Made by a program: the position numbers and the translations under genes. Shown here piece by piece: positions 1 through 8,727 of a DNA stretch of 28,411 nt (position 1 is the first letter of the stretch; each line of letters begins with the position of its first letter). The stretch is from SKNW01 sp050485865 (GTDB taxonomy: Bacteria; Gemmatimonadota; Gemmatimonadetes; Longimicrobiales; Gaopeijiaceae): positions 1 through 28,411 of the forward strand of contig JBJHCE010000017.1 in NCBI GenBank assembly GCA_050485865.1. The letters are read 5' to 3'. Under the pieces are notes generated by a model. It was not told the origin of the DNA and ran no database searches. It worked only from the letters and a program-made list of their open reading frames with translations.

Positions 1-58
1 TTGCGGGGCAGTGGTGGGACGGTTGCTTAGACACATCCAACCTACTGCGGCCCAACAA

Positions 59-69
59 CATGAGCCATG
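59..69 (+). repeat. 11-bp direct repeat, left copy
   Basis: The sequence catgagccatg occurs here and again at 4266-4276, bracketing the helicase-nuclease pair. The match stops at both edges. It could be a remnant of an insertion-site duplication, but an 11-base match can arise by chance. Confidence 0.3.
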
Positions 70-122
70 GGCTTTTTTGTATCCCTCTATCTCACCATCT
101 CAGACCTGGTGAATAAGGCAGG

Positions 123-2918
123 TTGAGTGCGTTGGAGCTCCTGGGACGTTGTGGCCACGAGCACGGAATCGTCAGAGTCTCTCGGCTAAGGCTAAGGTTG
201 GTGGGTCCCGACGATCCGGTTCACCGGTGTGAAACTTGCGCCCGTGTCCACCTCCACTGGGGAACCGGCGTTTGCACACGCTGCCTCTCGCGCCTGCCGA
301 CGACGGGCGTAAGCAACCCGGGCGGGGAGACAGTCGCGTCGCTGTATGCTAGAAGCTTTTTGTCTCGCCGCGTGCTCCGGTCGCTAGAGGAGACTGGCCC
401 GAGGCCTTCGTCCGATGGCTCCTACCGACTCCACTGCGAGGAACTGACCGGACAAACCGAGGACGGTGCTCGCCGCCAACGAGAGTTTAGGGGGATTTTC
501 GTGCCGCGGTGGCAGGCCGACGGACCAGAGGATGGCTCCGATGGAGCATCCTCGGGCCGGCTCTTGACTGGTGTCGACACGTCATACCGGGCCAGGTCGG
601 AGATTGACCTTCTGACTGTGACCACGACGATGGAGGTGGGGATCGACATCGGTCCTCTCCAGACGGTCCTGCAGGCCAATATGCCACCACAGCGGTTCAA
701 CTACCAACAGCGCGTGGGCCGAGCAGGGAGACGGGGACAGGCCTTTTCGATGGCTCTTACCATCTGTCGTACCCGCAGTCACGACTTGCACTACTTTCGC
801 CATCCGAAGCGGATGACCGGAGACGTCCCCCCACCGCCATTTCTGACGAAGACCCTCCCGGATATCGCCCGCCGACTGCTTTACAAGGGGTGGTTAGTTG
901 AGGCCTTCAAAGTCCTGCGACAGCGAGTGCGCGCCCGTGGTGAGGTGTTCCCCGCGGACCTTATGTCTCCACCTGACATCCATGGTGAGTTCTTGCCGTC
1001 GGGGCTTCTTCTGGATGGTGGCCAAGTGTCCTGGGCGGACGAGATCGAGGAGGCGTTGCTTGAGACCGAGGGCTATGCGATCGGCCTTGAGCGAGTATTG
1101 CTGGAGGGCACCGGCCTCAAGCTGGCCGACCTAGTGGATGGTCGTGCGATGCGGAGTCATATGGAGGACGCCGTCAGGGTGATCCTAGAACCCGGGCTCG
1201 GGCACACACTGGCAGAGCGTGGGTTGTTGCCGATGTACGGGATGCCGACGCGCGTTCGTAACCTCTACCTCCGGCTGCGACAACTAGCGGGGCGCGATGA
1301 GTGGAGCGTAGTCGATCGCGATCTGGATGTAGCGATATATGAGTTCGCGCCGGGCTCAACCGTCGTGATTGACAAGAGCGAACACCTCTCCGTTGGCATC
1401 ACGCCAGACCTTGCATCACCCTTGCCTTACCGTATGGGTACTGAGACCCAGGCGCTGAAGACTTTTCAAGCGGAGCCGTTCCGGCAGAGGGTATGGATGC
1501 TTGAATGCGGCCACTGTCATGCATGGAAGGAGTGCTCCGAGCCTCCCAACCTCAACCTCCACGAGGAGTGTCCCTCATGTGGCAGGCAGCTGGCTCCGGA
1601 GCGAGCGCAGATCTGCTGGGTACCGAACGGCTTCCGGACTAACTTTCGACCCAAGACCAAACAGGAAGAGAGCGATTCCGGAATCAGGCATCGCTCGATC
1701 CAAGCCGAGGGCAAGGCGCTGGTGCTGAGACTCGCAGAGGCACCTGTCGATGATAGCCGGTCAGTTAAGCTGGGCGTGGCCTTTGACTCGGCCGCTCGGA
1801 CCTACCGGCTGAACCGAGGCCCTCAGCAGGAAGATGGCAACATGGGCTTTGATGTCCGGGTTGGAACCCAGCGGATCCGCCGCAGAGGGGGCACTCTTGA
1901 ACTCCCACGCCAGGCAATCAGCGCCGACCCTCAGTTGGAACGATCCGTCCCCCTCCTTGATCCTGTCAGCGAGACCACTCGCATATGGCTTGCGGCCCCG
2001 AAGACGACCGATTCCATGTTCTTGCAGCCTACCGCATGCCCGCCCGGCCTGGCTCTCCATCGCTTGCCCAGCCGTTCGGATAGCTCTGACCCGCCGCGTG
2101 GCACCGCACGGTGGCTTGGCGTCCGCGCGGCAGCCCTCTCGGCGACCTTCCTGATTGTCAATCGCGCATCGCTGGACCTCGACGTCGACCCCGAAGAGTT
2201 CGACGTCCTCGATCCGAGGATCTATGGGGGGGGGATCCATCAGTTGCCACTGCTGCAAATCACTGACCACTTGGTGAACGGCGCCGGGTTTTGCAGAAAC
2301 CTTAGCGACAACAGCTCCGGCCGCCCCCGAATCGCCGACCTGATCGCTTCCATGCTTGGAGGTTTTCGCTCCTCCAAGGAGCTTCGAGCTGAGATGGACG
2401 GTCGGCCTGACCGGCTACCCTATCCCATGAGCGAGTTTCTGGCGCCGGACCACGGCGACTGCGACACCGCCTGTTATCGATGCCTGCTACGGTATGGGAA
2501 CCAGCCGTATCACGGGATACTGGACTGGCAGCTTGGCATCGCATTTCTCCGCGCGCTAGCAGACCCGAACTTCCGATGCGGCTTGGACGGAGACTTTGGT
2601 TTTTGGGGAATCGAACGCTGGCCAGAGCAGGCCCGGCGCTTGGCCGCCGATATGGCGGGGCGCTTCTCAGGGAACGTCAGCGAGTTCGCCGGAGTGCCGG
2701 CTTTTCGGGTGGCCTTCGGGAAGTCCAGCAGCCCATGGGTCCTGGTGGGCCACCCCCTTTGGGACTGGGATGACGACGCGGACCTGCCATCAGGTTCCAT
2801 CCTTGCACAGGCGCGGGAGGAAGCCTCCGAGCATGGGGACCCCTTGTGCTGGGACACCTTCAACCTCGCTCGGCGCCAAGTCAGGGTTCGAGAGTGGATC
2901 CGGACAGCTGTTTCGTGA
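123..2918 (+). CDS. SF2 helicase C-terminal half with DUF1998 zinc region (N-terminally truncated)
   Basis: The 931-residue product is the second half of a large DEAD/DEAH-type nucleic-acid helicase. Residues 36-54 form a CxxC...CxxC zinc ribbon. Motif V (TTTMEVGIDIG) lies near 167-177 and motif VI (QQRVGRAGRRGQ) at 195-206. A second zinc ribbon uses C462, C465, C483 and C486. The DUF1998 signature C780-x3-C784-x2-C787 is followed by LRYGNQPYH. The first RecA lobe, with Walker A and DExH motifs, is missing. The start is TTG at 123, and stops at 28-30, 110-112 and 114-116 close all three frames upstream, so the gene cannot extend upstream without a frameshift. Known relatives of this layout are much longer and often belong to phage defence, for example Druantia DruE (recalled, not searched). 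It may be a decayed gene or the second subunit of a split helicase. GC is lower than in the rest of the window. Confidence 0.8.
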   Translation: MSALELLGRCGHEHGIVRVSRLRLRLVGPDDPVHRCETCARVHLHWGTGVCTRCLSRLPTTGVSNPGGETVASLYARSFLSRRVLRSLEETGPRPSSDGSYRLHCEELTGQTEDGARRQREFRGIFVPRWQADGPEDGSDGASSGRLLTGVDTSYRARSEIDLLTVTTTMEVGIDIGPLQTVLQANMPPQRFNYQQRVGRAGRRGQAFSMALTICRTRSHDLHYFRHPKRMTGDVPPPPFLTKTLPDIARRLLYKGWLVEAFKVLRQRVRARGEVFPADLMSPPDIHGEFLPSGLLLDGGQVSWADEIEEALLETEGYAIGLERVLLEGTGLKLADLVDGRAMRSHMEDAVRVILEPGLGHTLAERGLLPMYGMPTRVRNLYLRLRQLAGRDEWSVVDRDLDVAIYEFAPGSTVVIDKSEHLSVGITPDLASPLPYRMGTETQALKTFQAEPFRQRVWMLECGHCHAWKECSEPPNLNLHEECPSCGRQLAPERAQICWVPNGFRTNFRPKTKQEESDSGIRHRSIQAEGKALVLRLAEAPVDDSRSVKLGVAFDSAARTYRLNRGPQQEDGNMGFDVRVGTQRIRRRGGTLELPRQAISADPQLERSVPLLDPVSETTRIWLAAPKTTDSMFLQPTACPPGLALHRLPSRSDSSDPPRGTARWLGVRAAALSATFLIVNRASLDLDVDPEEFDVLDPRIYGGGIHQLPLLQITDHLVNGAGFCRNLSDNSSGRPRIADLIASMLGGFRSSKELRAEMDGRPDRLPYPMSEFLAPDHGDCDTACYRCLLRYGNQPYHGILDWQLGIAFLRALADPNFRCGLDGDFGFWGIERWPEQARRLAADMAGRFSGNVSEFAGVPAFRVAFGKSSSPWVLVGHPLWDWDDDADLPSGSILAQAREEASEHGDPLCWDTFNLARRQVRVREWIRTAVS

Positions 2919-4186
2919 CGCGTCCAACCCACGATCTCCCTCCCCCAATCGACTCGATCATCGTACCGGACTCGTTCTCGGTTTCGAACCTGGCGAGTCT
3001 GGAACGATGTGCGCTTTCGGTGTTGGGGATGGAGAGTACGGACGGGGTGCGCGCTAGCGCGGTACTCCTCCCTCATCCGCTAGCGCTCCTCGGAACAATC
3101 CTGCACCACGCTCGAGCGGAGGTCCGTGAGGGACGATGGGGGGAGGCCGCAACTCCGGTGGAGGCATTCCGGAATCTGTTTGAAGACGCTGTGTTGTCCG
3201 CCGAAGAGGAGCTCGGCAACCTGGGCTATGCGGCAGGCCTCGCCCCCTTACGCGACGCCGTGGGTCGCCGAGCATGGATGATGCGAACCGAGCAAATGGA
3301 ACGGTGGGCATCGAGCCTCGACGACGTCACCCCCAGCCGGGATCCCCCGATCCCCTTAGGCCGCCTTCTTGGTGGCCCCAAACCCAAACGGGCCAGCGAT
3401 GCCGTGGCAGATCTCCAGGCAGATTTCGGGGCAGAGTCGCCGTTGCACGACCGTGAGCTCCGGCTCCGGGGGCGACCGGATTGGGTGGAGCAGCACGGTT
3501 CAGGGCACCTCGTGGTCTCTGATTTCAAATCAGGGAAAGTCGTCGATGACGACGGAAACATTTTGGATGAGCACATCGTGCAAGTTCAGGCATACTCGCT
3601 GATGCTCGAACGTGCTCGGCCGGGAGTCCGCGTAGAACCGTTTGTTGAAGGGAGAGAAAGAGTCTCAGTACCATGGGACCGCCCCAATCGGATCCGACTG
3701 CTAGAACGCCTCCGGCGATTGCACGCGAAGCTTCCGCCAGGTCAGAGTCTCCCCGCGCGCGATCTGGCCTCGCCTGGCTCTCACTGTCGGTTCTGTCAGC
3801 TCCGGCCGATATGCCCGCGCTACCTCAGGGATATGCCCGCTTGGTGGCCTGATGGGGCTAGCGCCGTACGACCACTGCCGCTTGATGTGTGGGGCATCGT
3901 TGAAGAAGTGAGACACGCACGCATGGGTACAGCGATCAGGCTCAAGGACGCGAGTGGCCGGCGGGTACTGGTGGACGGGCTTTCAGACGAACTCGGGCTG
4001 TCACAGGCCTTGGTGGGCGACGCGATCTGGTTCTTCGACTTAGAGGCCTCGGAGGATCTCGAACAGCATGGCACCAGGATTCAACCGCGGAACTTTCACC
4101 AAATCTCTCCTGGGCCCCGTTGGTCTTCGGCCCGGCGCCTACGCGCTTTCCTTCGCCGTGAACCCTCCCCCCGCGAGGCCCCCTGA
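2915..4186 (+). CDS. PD-(D/E)XK nuclease, RecB/Cas4-like with probable Fe-S cluster
   Basis: The product has 423 residues from GTG 2915, which overlaps the helicase stop as GTGA; the overlap suggests translational coupling and decides the start. The order of motifs is that of AddB/Cas4-type nucleases. An N-terminal SxSxLxxLERC segment supplies the first cysteine. A histidine follows in ILHHARAE, then GRPDWVE, then VVSDFKSGK with the catalytic Asp and Lys, then QVQAYSLML (the QxxxY motif). A C-terminal CRFCQLRPICPRY completes a likely four-cysteine iron-sulphur site. The expected activity is metal-dependent DNA cleavage, probably with the adjacent helicase. About 100 residues after the cysteine cluster form an unrecognised, possibly OB-like tail. 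Its lower GC matches the helicase and suggests joint transfer. The nuclease fold is secure; the biological role is inferred. Confidence 0.85.
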   Translation: MTRPTHDLPPPIDSIIVPDSFSVSNLASLERCALSVLGMESTDGVRASAVLLPHPLALLGTILHHARAEVREGRWGEAATPVEAFRNLFEDAVLSAEEELGNLGYAAGLAPLRDAVGRRAWMMRTEQMERWASSLDDVTPSRDPPIPLGRLLGGPKPKRASDAVADLQADFGAESPLHDRELRLRGRPDWVEQHGSGHLVVSDFKSGKVVDDDGNILDEHIVQVQAYSLMLERARPGVRVEPFVEGRERVSVPWDRPNRIRLLERLRRLHAKLPPGQSLPARDLASPGSHCRFCQLRPICPRYLRDMPAWWPDGASAVRPLPLDVWGIVEEVRHARMGTAIRLKDASGRRVLVDGLSDELGLSQALVGDAIWFFDLEASEDLEQHGTRIQPRNFHQISPGPRWSSARRLRAFLRREPSPREAP

Positions 4187-4265
4187 CCGCCACCGTGGGC
4201 CACTGATCTCCTCACGCACCCCCGATGTTCTTCAAGGCCCGGGCACCTTCCGGCTCCATGCAGCT

Positions 4266-4276
4266 CATGAGCCATG
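4266..4276 (+). repeat. 11-bp direct repeat, right copy
   Basis: Second copy of catgagccatg, in the spacer after the nuclease gene. See the left copy at 59-69. No integrase, tRNA or transposase lies next to it. Confidence 0.3.
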
Positions 4277-4426
4277 ACACCTGACGAGACCCGTTAAGAC
4301 GCAGGAACTACGCGATGAATGGACCGCTGTCCCGGCTCTCACGCCGAAGGTTCCGAGGTCACGGAGGGGCGCGTTACGACAGAGATTTCAGCGGATTACG
4401 ACACAGCCCCGAAAATCGGTACGACG

Positions 4427-4460
4427 AAGCATTCGAAATCACAAAGCTTTCGAAATCACA
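4427..4460 (+). repeat. Tandem 17-bp duplication downstream of pilC
   Basis: Two abutting units, aagcattcgaaatcaca (4427-4443) and aagctttcgaaatcaca (4444-4460), agree at 16 of 17 positions. They lie in the 293-base spacer 4187-4479, 20 bases beyond the pilC stop. A shorter repeat, ttacgaca, occurs at 4374-4381 and 4396-4403 in the same spacer. No convincing terminator or gene was found in the spacer. The tract is AT-richer than its surroundings and may mark the edge of the imported segment. Confidence 0.6.
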
Positions 4461-4479
4461 TCGTCGAGGGGAGCGCACC

Positions 4480-5682
4480 TCACCCCACCGCCCCCACCAT
4501 GTCGAAGATGGGCAGGTACATGGCCACGATCATGCCGCCGACGAGGACACCCAGGACCACGATCATGATGGGCTCCATGACGGAGAGGAGGGCGGTGACC
4601 GCGGTGTCCACCTCGTCGTCGTAGAAGTCGGCGATCTTGGAGAGCATCTCGTCCAGTCCGCCGGTCTGCTCGCCCACGTTGATCATCTGGACCACCATGG
4701 GGGGAAAGGCGCCGGATTCCTTCAGCGGCCCGGAAATCGTGTCACCCCCGGCAATCGAGGCGCGGGACTCCATGACCGCGTCCTGGATGACCCGGTTCCC
4801 CGCGGTGCGGGCGGTGATCTCGAGCCCTTCGAGGATCGCCACACCGGAGGAGACGAGGGTACCCAGGGTGCGTGTGAACCGGGCCACGGCGGCCTTCCGC
4901 TGCAGGTCGCCGAGCACGGGCACCTTCAGGAGAAAGGCATCGATGGCCCGTTCCCCCTGGTCCGTCTTGTAGAACTGCCGGATCCCGAAGACGGCAGCAC
5001 CGGCGCCAAGGAGGACCGCCCACCACCAGGCCTGCAGGAAGGCGGACATCGCGATCACGACCTGGGTGGGAAGCGGCAGGGGCACCCCCGCCGAGGCGAA
5101 CATCTGCTGGAAGGTGGGAATCACGAAGATGAGGAGGATCGCCACCGCACCCACGGCCACGGTGAGCACCACACCGGGGTAGATCATGGCCCCCTTGACC
5201 TTTCGCGTCAGGGCGTCGGCCTTCTCCAGGAAGACCGCGAGGCGCAGGAGGATCGTGTCGAGAATACCGCCCGCCTCACCCGCCGCGACCATGCTCACGA
5301 AGAGCTTCGAGAAAGCCTTGGGGTGCTTCCCCATGGCGTCGGCCAGGGTGTTCCCGGACTCCACGTCGTAGAGCACGTCGCGGATCACCTTCTGGAACGC
5401 CTCGTTCTCGGTCTGTTCCGCCAGGATCTCGAGGCTCTGCACGAGGGGGAGACCGGCATTGATCATCGTCGCGAACTGCCGCGTGAAGATCACCACGTCG
5501 CGGGTCTTGATCCCCGAGCCGAAGGAGATGTTGAACTCCCTGGGCTTCTCACGGACCGCCACCGGAATGAGCTTCTGCTTGTGGAGGTAGGCGAAGACCT
5601 CCTCCTTGGTCTTCAGGTCTACCTCGCCGGAGCGGATGTCCCCTCCGGTCGCGGGGCGGGCGGAGTACGTGAAGGTGGGCAT
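4480..5682 (-). CDS. pilC: Type IV pilus inner-membrane platform protein PilC (GspF family)
   Basis: The 400-residue length is typical of PilC. This is the inner-membrane platform that couples the cytoplasmic ATPases to pilin insertion and removal. A cytoplasmic N-terminal domain (about 1-60) is followed by two repeated GspF domains, near 70-192 and 272-395. Each carries a helical core ending in membrane segments, around 168-190, 219-240 and 372-395. The FTRQFATMINAGLPLVQSLE stretch is a hallmark of the first domain, and GEQTGGLDEML belongs to the second. The gene lies 14 bases after pilT on the same strand, so the two are almost certainly co-transcribed. It is the last gene of the minus-strand block. 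Confidence 0.96.
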   Translation of the reverse strand: MPTFTYSARPATGGDIRSGEVDLKTKEEVFAYLHKQKLIPVAVREKPREFNISFGSGIKTRDVVIFTRQFATMINAGLPLVQSLEILAEQTENEAFQKVIRDVLYDVESGNTLADAMGKHPKAFSKLFVSMVAAGEAGGILDTILLRLAVFLEKADALTRKVKGAMIYPGVVLTVAVGAVAILLIFVIPTFQQMFASAGVPLPLPTQVVIAMSAFLQAWWWAVLLGAGAAVFGIRQFYKTDQGERAIDAFLLKVPVLGDLQRKAAVARFTRTLGTLVSSGVAILEGLEITARTAGNRVIQDAVMESRASIAGGDTISGPLKESGAFPPMVVQMINVGEQTGGLDEMLSKIADFYDDEVDTAVTALLSVMEPIMIVVLGVLVGGMIVAMYLPIFDMVGAVG

Positions 5683-5696
5683 GGCTCCCGGGTGGC

Positions 5697-6809
5697 TCAG
5701 TTGGTGGGCACGGGCTCACCGATCGCCCGCAGGAGTTCGTTCGGGTCGGAGGAGCGGCGCACCGCCTCCTCCACCGAGATCTCGCGGCGCATCACGAGCT
5801 GTGCCAGCGAGTCGTTCATGGTCTGCATTCCGTGCTTCTTTCCGGCCTGGAGAAGCGAGTAGATCTGGTGGATCTTCTCGTCCCGGATGAGGGCGCGAAT
5901 GGCCGGCGTGCAGATCATCACCTCGGCCGCGACGACCCGCCCCTTCCCCCGCGAGCGGGGGACCAGCGTCTGCGTCACGACGCCCTCGAGGACGAAGGCG
6001 AGCTGGGCCCGCACCTGGGGCTGCTGGTGCGCGGGGAAGGCGTCGATGATCCGGTTGATGGACTCCGCCGCCGAATTCGTGTGCAGGGTGGCGAGGACCA
6101 GGTGTCCCGTCTCGGCAATGGTGAGCGCGGCGGAAATCGTCTCGAGGTCCCGCATCTCGCCGACCAGGATCACGTCGGGGTCCTGGCGGAGCGCATACTT
6201 GAGGGCGGCGGAGAAGCTCTGGGTGTCGTTCCCCACCTCGCGCTGGTTCACCGTGCACCCCTTGTGGTGGTGCAGGAACTCGATCGGGTCCTCGATCGTC
6301 AGGATGTGCCCCTTCCGCTCCCGGTTGATCTTGTCGAGCATGGCCGCGAGCGTCGTCGACTTTCCCGACCCCGTCGGGCCGGTCACGAGGACGAGCCCCC
6401 TGGGTCGCTCAGCCATCTTCTTCACGATCGCCGGGAGCCCCAGGTCATCCAGCCCCTTCAACTCGTAGGGGATCTGGCGGAGCGCCATGGCGATGCACCC
6501 CCGCTGCTTGAAGCAGTTTCCCCGGAAGCGCGAAAGGTTCTGGATTCCGAACGAGAAGTCGAGTTCGTCATCGGTCTCGAAGCGCTTCTTCTGCTGCTCC
6601 GTGAGGATGGAGTACGCCATGGTGAGCGTGTCCTTCGGCGTGAGGGAACGCTCCACCGAGGCGTCCTGGAGGTCTCCGTCGACCCGGAGCTTCGGCCGCT
6701 CGCCCACCGTCAGGTGAAGATCCGAAGCTCCCTTCGCGATCATCTCCTCGAGAAGGGACCGGATCCGGATCTCCGAACCGCCCCCCGCTCCCTTTTCCGT
6801 CCCGTCCAT
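5697..6809 (-). CDS. pilT: Type IV pilus retraction ATPase PilT
   Basis: Hexameric cytoplasmic ATPase that powers pilus retraction, and with it twitching and DNA uptake. From the chosen start the product has 370 residues. A PAS-like N-terminal domain includes ASDLHLTVGERP (28-39). Walker A is GPTGSGKS (144-151), the Asp box HILTIEDPIEF begins at 168, Walker B is DPDVILVGEMRD (210-221), and the His box TGHLVLATLHTN ends at 245. AIRALIRDEK (303-312) is the PilT-specific motif that separates it from PilB. An ATG at 6878 would add 23 low-complexity residues but has no ribosome site. The ATG at 6809 has GGAGGAG eight bases upstream and gives the usual length, so it was preferred. The gene sits between pilB and pilC. 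Confidence 0.94.
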   Translation of the reverse strand: MDGTEKGAGGGSEIRIRSLLEEMIAKGASDLHLTVGERPKLRVDGDLQDASVERSLTPKDTLTMAYSILTEQQKKRFETDDELDFSFGIQNLSRFRGNCFKQRGCIAMALRQIPYELKGLDDLGLPAIVKKMAERPRGLVLVTGPTGSGKSTTLAAMLDKINRERKGHILTIEDPIEFLHHHKGCTVNQREVGNDTQSFSAALKYALRQDPDVILVGEMRDLETISAALTIAETGHLVLATLHTNSAAESINRIIDAFPAHQQPQVRAQLAFVLEGVVTQTLVPRSRGKGRVVAAEVMICTPAIRALIRDEKIHQIYSLLQAGKKHGMQTMNDSLAQLVMRREISVEEAVRRSSDPNELLRAIGEPVPTN

Positions 6810-6888
6810 CTCGTCGTCTCCTCCGTCGCCGACCGAGGTCCGGCGCGGGTTCAGGGCGACCTCGGTCACCCGGTTCATCCCGTCGGGG

Positions 6889-8607
6889 TCAGTCCACCTC
6901 GGCGGTCTCCTTCACCACTTCCTCGAGGGTCGTGACCCCGCGCTCGACCTTCTTCAGCCCGTCCATCCGGAGGGTCAGCATCCCTTCCTCGATGGCCGCT
7001 CTCCTGAGTTCATCGGTGGAGGCCTCCTGCATGATCATCATGCGAAGCCGCGCCGTGATCGGCATCACCTCGTAGAGCCCCTGGCGCCCCCGGTACCCCG
7101 ACCCGTTGCACCGATCGCACCCGGCGCCCTTCCGGAACTTGACCCGTGCCGAGATGTCGAGGGGGATCTTCGCCGAGTCCAGGTACTCCTCCGGGTAGGT
7201 CACCTCCTGCGAGCACTGGGTGCAGATCCGCCGAACAAGGCGCTGCGCCGTCACGATGGAGAGCGCCGAGGCCACGTTGAAGGGCTCGAGCCCCATGTCG
7301 ATGAGGCGGGTCACCGTCGAGGGCGCGTCGTTCGTATGGAGGGTCGAGAGCACCAGGTGGCCGGTGAGCGCCGCCTTGATCGCGATCCCCCCGGTCTCGA
7401 TGTCCCGGATCTCCCCCACCATGATGATGTTCGGGTCCTGACGCAGGAACGCCCGGAGCGCGTTGGCGAACGACATCCCGATCTCGTTGCGCACGAGCAC
7501 CTGGTTGATCCCGTGGAGGTTGTACTCCACCGGGTCCTCCGCCGTCATGATGTTCACGTCTTCGGCATTCACCTTCGAGAGCGCCGAGTAGAGCGTGGTC
7601 GTCTTTCCGGATCCGGTGGGCCCGGTGACGAGGACCATCCCGTAGGGCTGGGCGATGGCGTGCATGAAGTCCCGCTCGGCCTTCGTCTCGAAGCCGAACT
7701 TCGTCAGGTCGAGGGTCAGGTTCCCCTTGTCCAGGATGCGGAGCACGATCTTCTCGCCGAAGATCACGGGCAGCGTCGAGACCCGGAAATCCACCACCTT
7801 GTTCTTGAGGCGCATCTTGATGCGGCCGTCCTGCGGGATCCGCCGCTCGGCAATGTTCAGGTCCGCGAGGATCTTGATGCGCGAGGTGAGCGCCGCCTTC
7901 ATCTTCATGGGCGGCTTCATGACCTCCTGGAGCGCCCCGTCGATCCGGTACCGGACCCGGATGTCCTTCTCGTAGGGCTCGATGTGGATGTCGGAGGCGC
8001 CCTTCAGCACCGCGTCGGTGAGGAGCCCGTTGATGAACCGGACCACCGGGGCCGCGTCCACCTGTTCGCGGAGCGCTGCGACCGAGACCTCCTCCTCCTC
8101 CTCCTCCAGGACCTCGACATCGCCCTCGTCGAGGATGTCGGAGAGGATCTCCTGCATCCGTTCGTCGACGGTGTCGTAGTACTTCTCCAGGTGCTTCCGG
8201 AGGGTGGGCTCGCCGGCCAGGACCGGCTCGATCTCGCACCCGGTGGCGAACTTCAGGTCGTCGATGGCGGTGAGGTCCGCCGGATTCACCATGGCCACGG
8301 TGAGCCGTCGCCCCACCCGCCTCAGGGGAAGGACCAGGTGCTTGAAGGCCAGTTCCCCCGAGACCAGACGCACGATCCTGGGTTCGACCTCGATCCGGTC
8401 CAGGTCCACGGCCTGCACCCGGAATTCCCGGGAAAGGGCGAGTACCAGGGGGCCCTCCTCGACAAAGCCGAGCTTCACGAGGGCGGAACCAAGCCTCGTG
8501 TTCGACGCCTTCGCCTCGGCCTGGGCCTTCTGGAGCTGGTCCCTCGAGACCAGTCCCTCGGACACCAGGAAGTCGCCGAGGCGGTCCTGGGCGAGTCTGC
8601 TGCTCAT
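6889..8607 (-). CDS. pilB: Type IV pilus assembly ATPase PilB (GspE family)
   Basis: The extension ATPase that drives pilin polymerisation, 572 residues from ATG 8607. An MshEN-type N-terminal domain (about 5-145, opening LAQDRLGDFLVSEGLVS) is followed by an acidic linker with a Glu run near 168-173. The ATPase core carries ASDIHIEPYE (204-213), Walker A GPTGSGKTT (329-337), Asp box ..TAEDPVEYN.., Walker B DPNIIMVGEIRD (391-402) and His box TGHLVLSTLHTND. Cysteines 462, 465, 497 and 500 form the tetracysteine zinc site typical of PilB/GspE. A TTG at 8709 would add 34 residues outside the family domain and was not used. The ribosome site is weak (AGGA about 14 bases upstream). It shares an operon with pilT and pilC. 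Confidence 0.95.
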   Translation of the reverse strand: MSSRLAQDRLGDFLVSEGLVSRDQLQKAQAEAKASNTRLGSALVKLGFVEEGPLVLALSREFRVQAVDLDRIEVEPRIVRLVSGELAFKHLVLPLRRVGRRLTVAMVNPADLTAIDDLKFATGCEIEPVLAGEPTLRKHLEKYYDTVDERMQEILSDILDEGDVEVLEEEEEEVSVAALREQVDAAPVVRFINGLLTDAVLKGASDIHIEPYEKDIRVRYRIDGALQEVMKPPMKMKAALTSRIKILADLNIAERRIPQDGRIKMRLKNKVVDFRVSTLPVIFGEKIVLRILDKGNLTLDLTKFGFETKAERDFMHAIAQPYGMVLVTGPTGSGKTTTLYSALSKVNAEDVNIMTAEDPVEYNLHGINQVLVRNEIGMSFANALRAFLRQDPNIIMVGEIRDIETGGIAIKAALTGHLVLSTLHTNDAPSTVTRLIDMGLEPFNVASALSIVTAQRLVRRICTQCSQEVTYPEEYLDSAKIPLDISARVKFRKGAGCDRCNGSGYRGRQGLYEVMPITARLRMMIMQEASTDELRRAAIEEGMLTLRMDGLKKVERGVTTLEEVVKETAEVD

Positions 8608-8727
8608 GGGGCGGGGGCGGATCCTGAGCGGACGGTGGGAGGCGGACCCGGAAACATTTGATTCCGAGTGTTCCGGGTGAAGGTACGGGGGGTCGGGGAG
8701 CATGGTCAAGCATTCCGGCCTCCCGCC

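Noticed and set aside
4315..5862. 515-residue plus-strand open frame over pilC
   Set aside because: Composition is typical of an antisense frame, and it overlaps the secure pilC and pilT genes.
8608..8709. TTG-initiated N-terminal extension of pilB
   Set aside because: The extra residues lie outside the MshEN domain, and a normal start at 8607 gives the family length.
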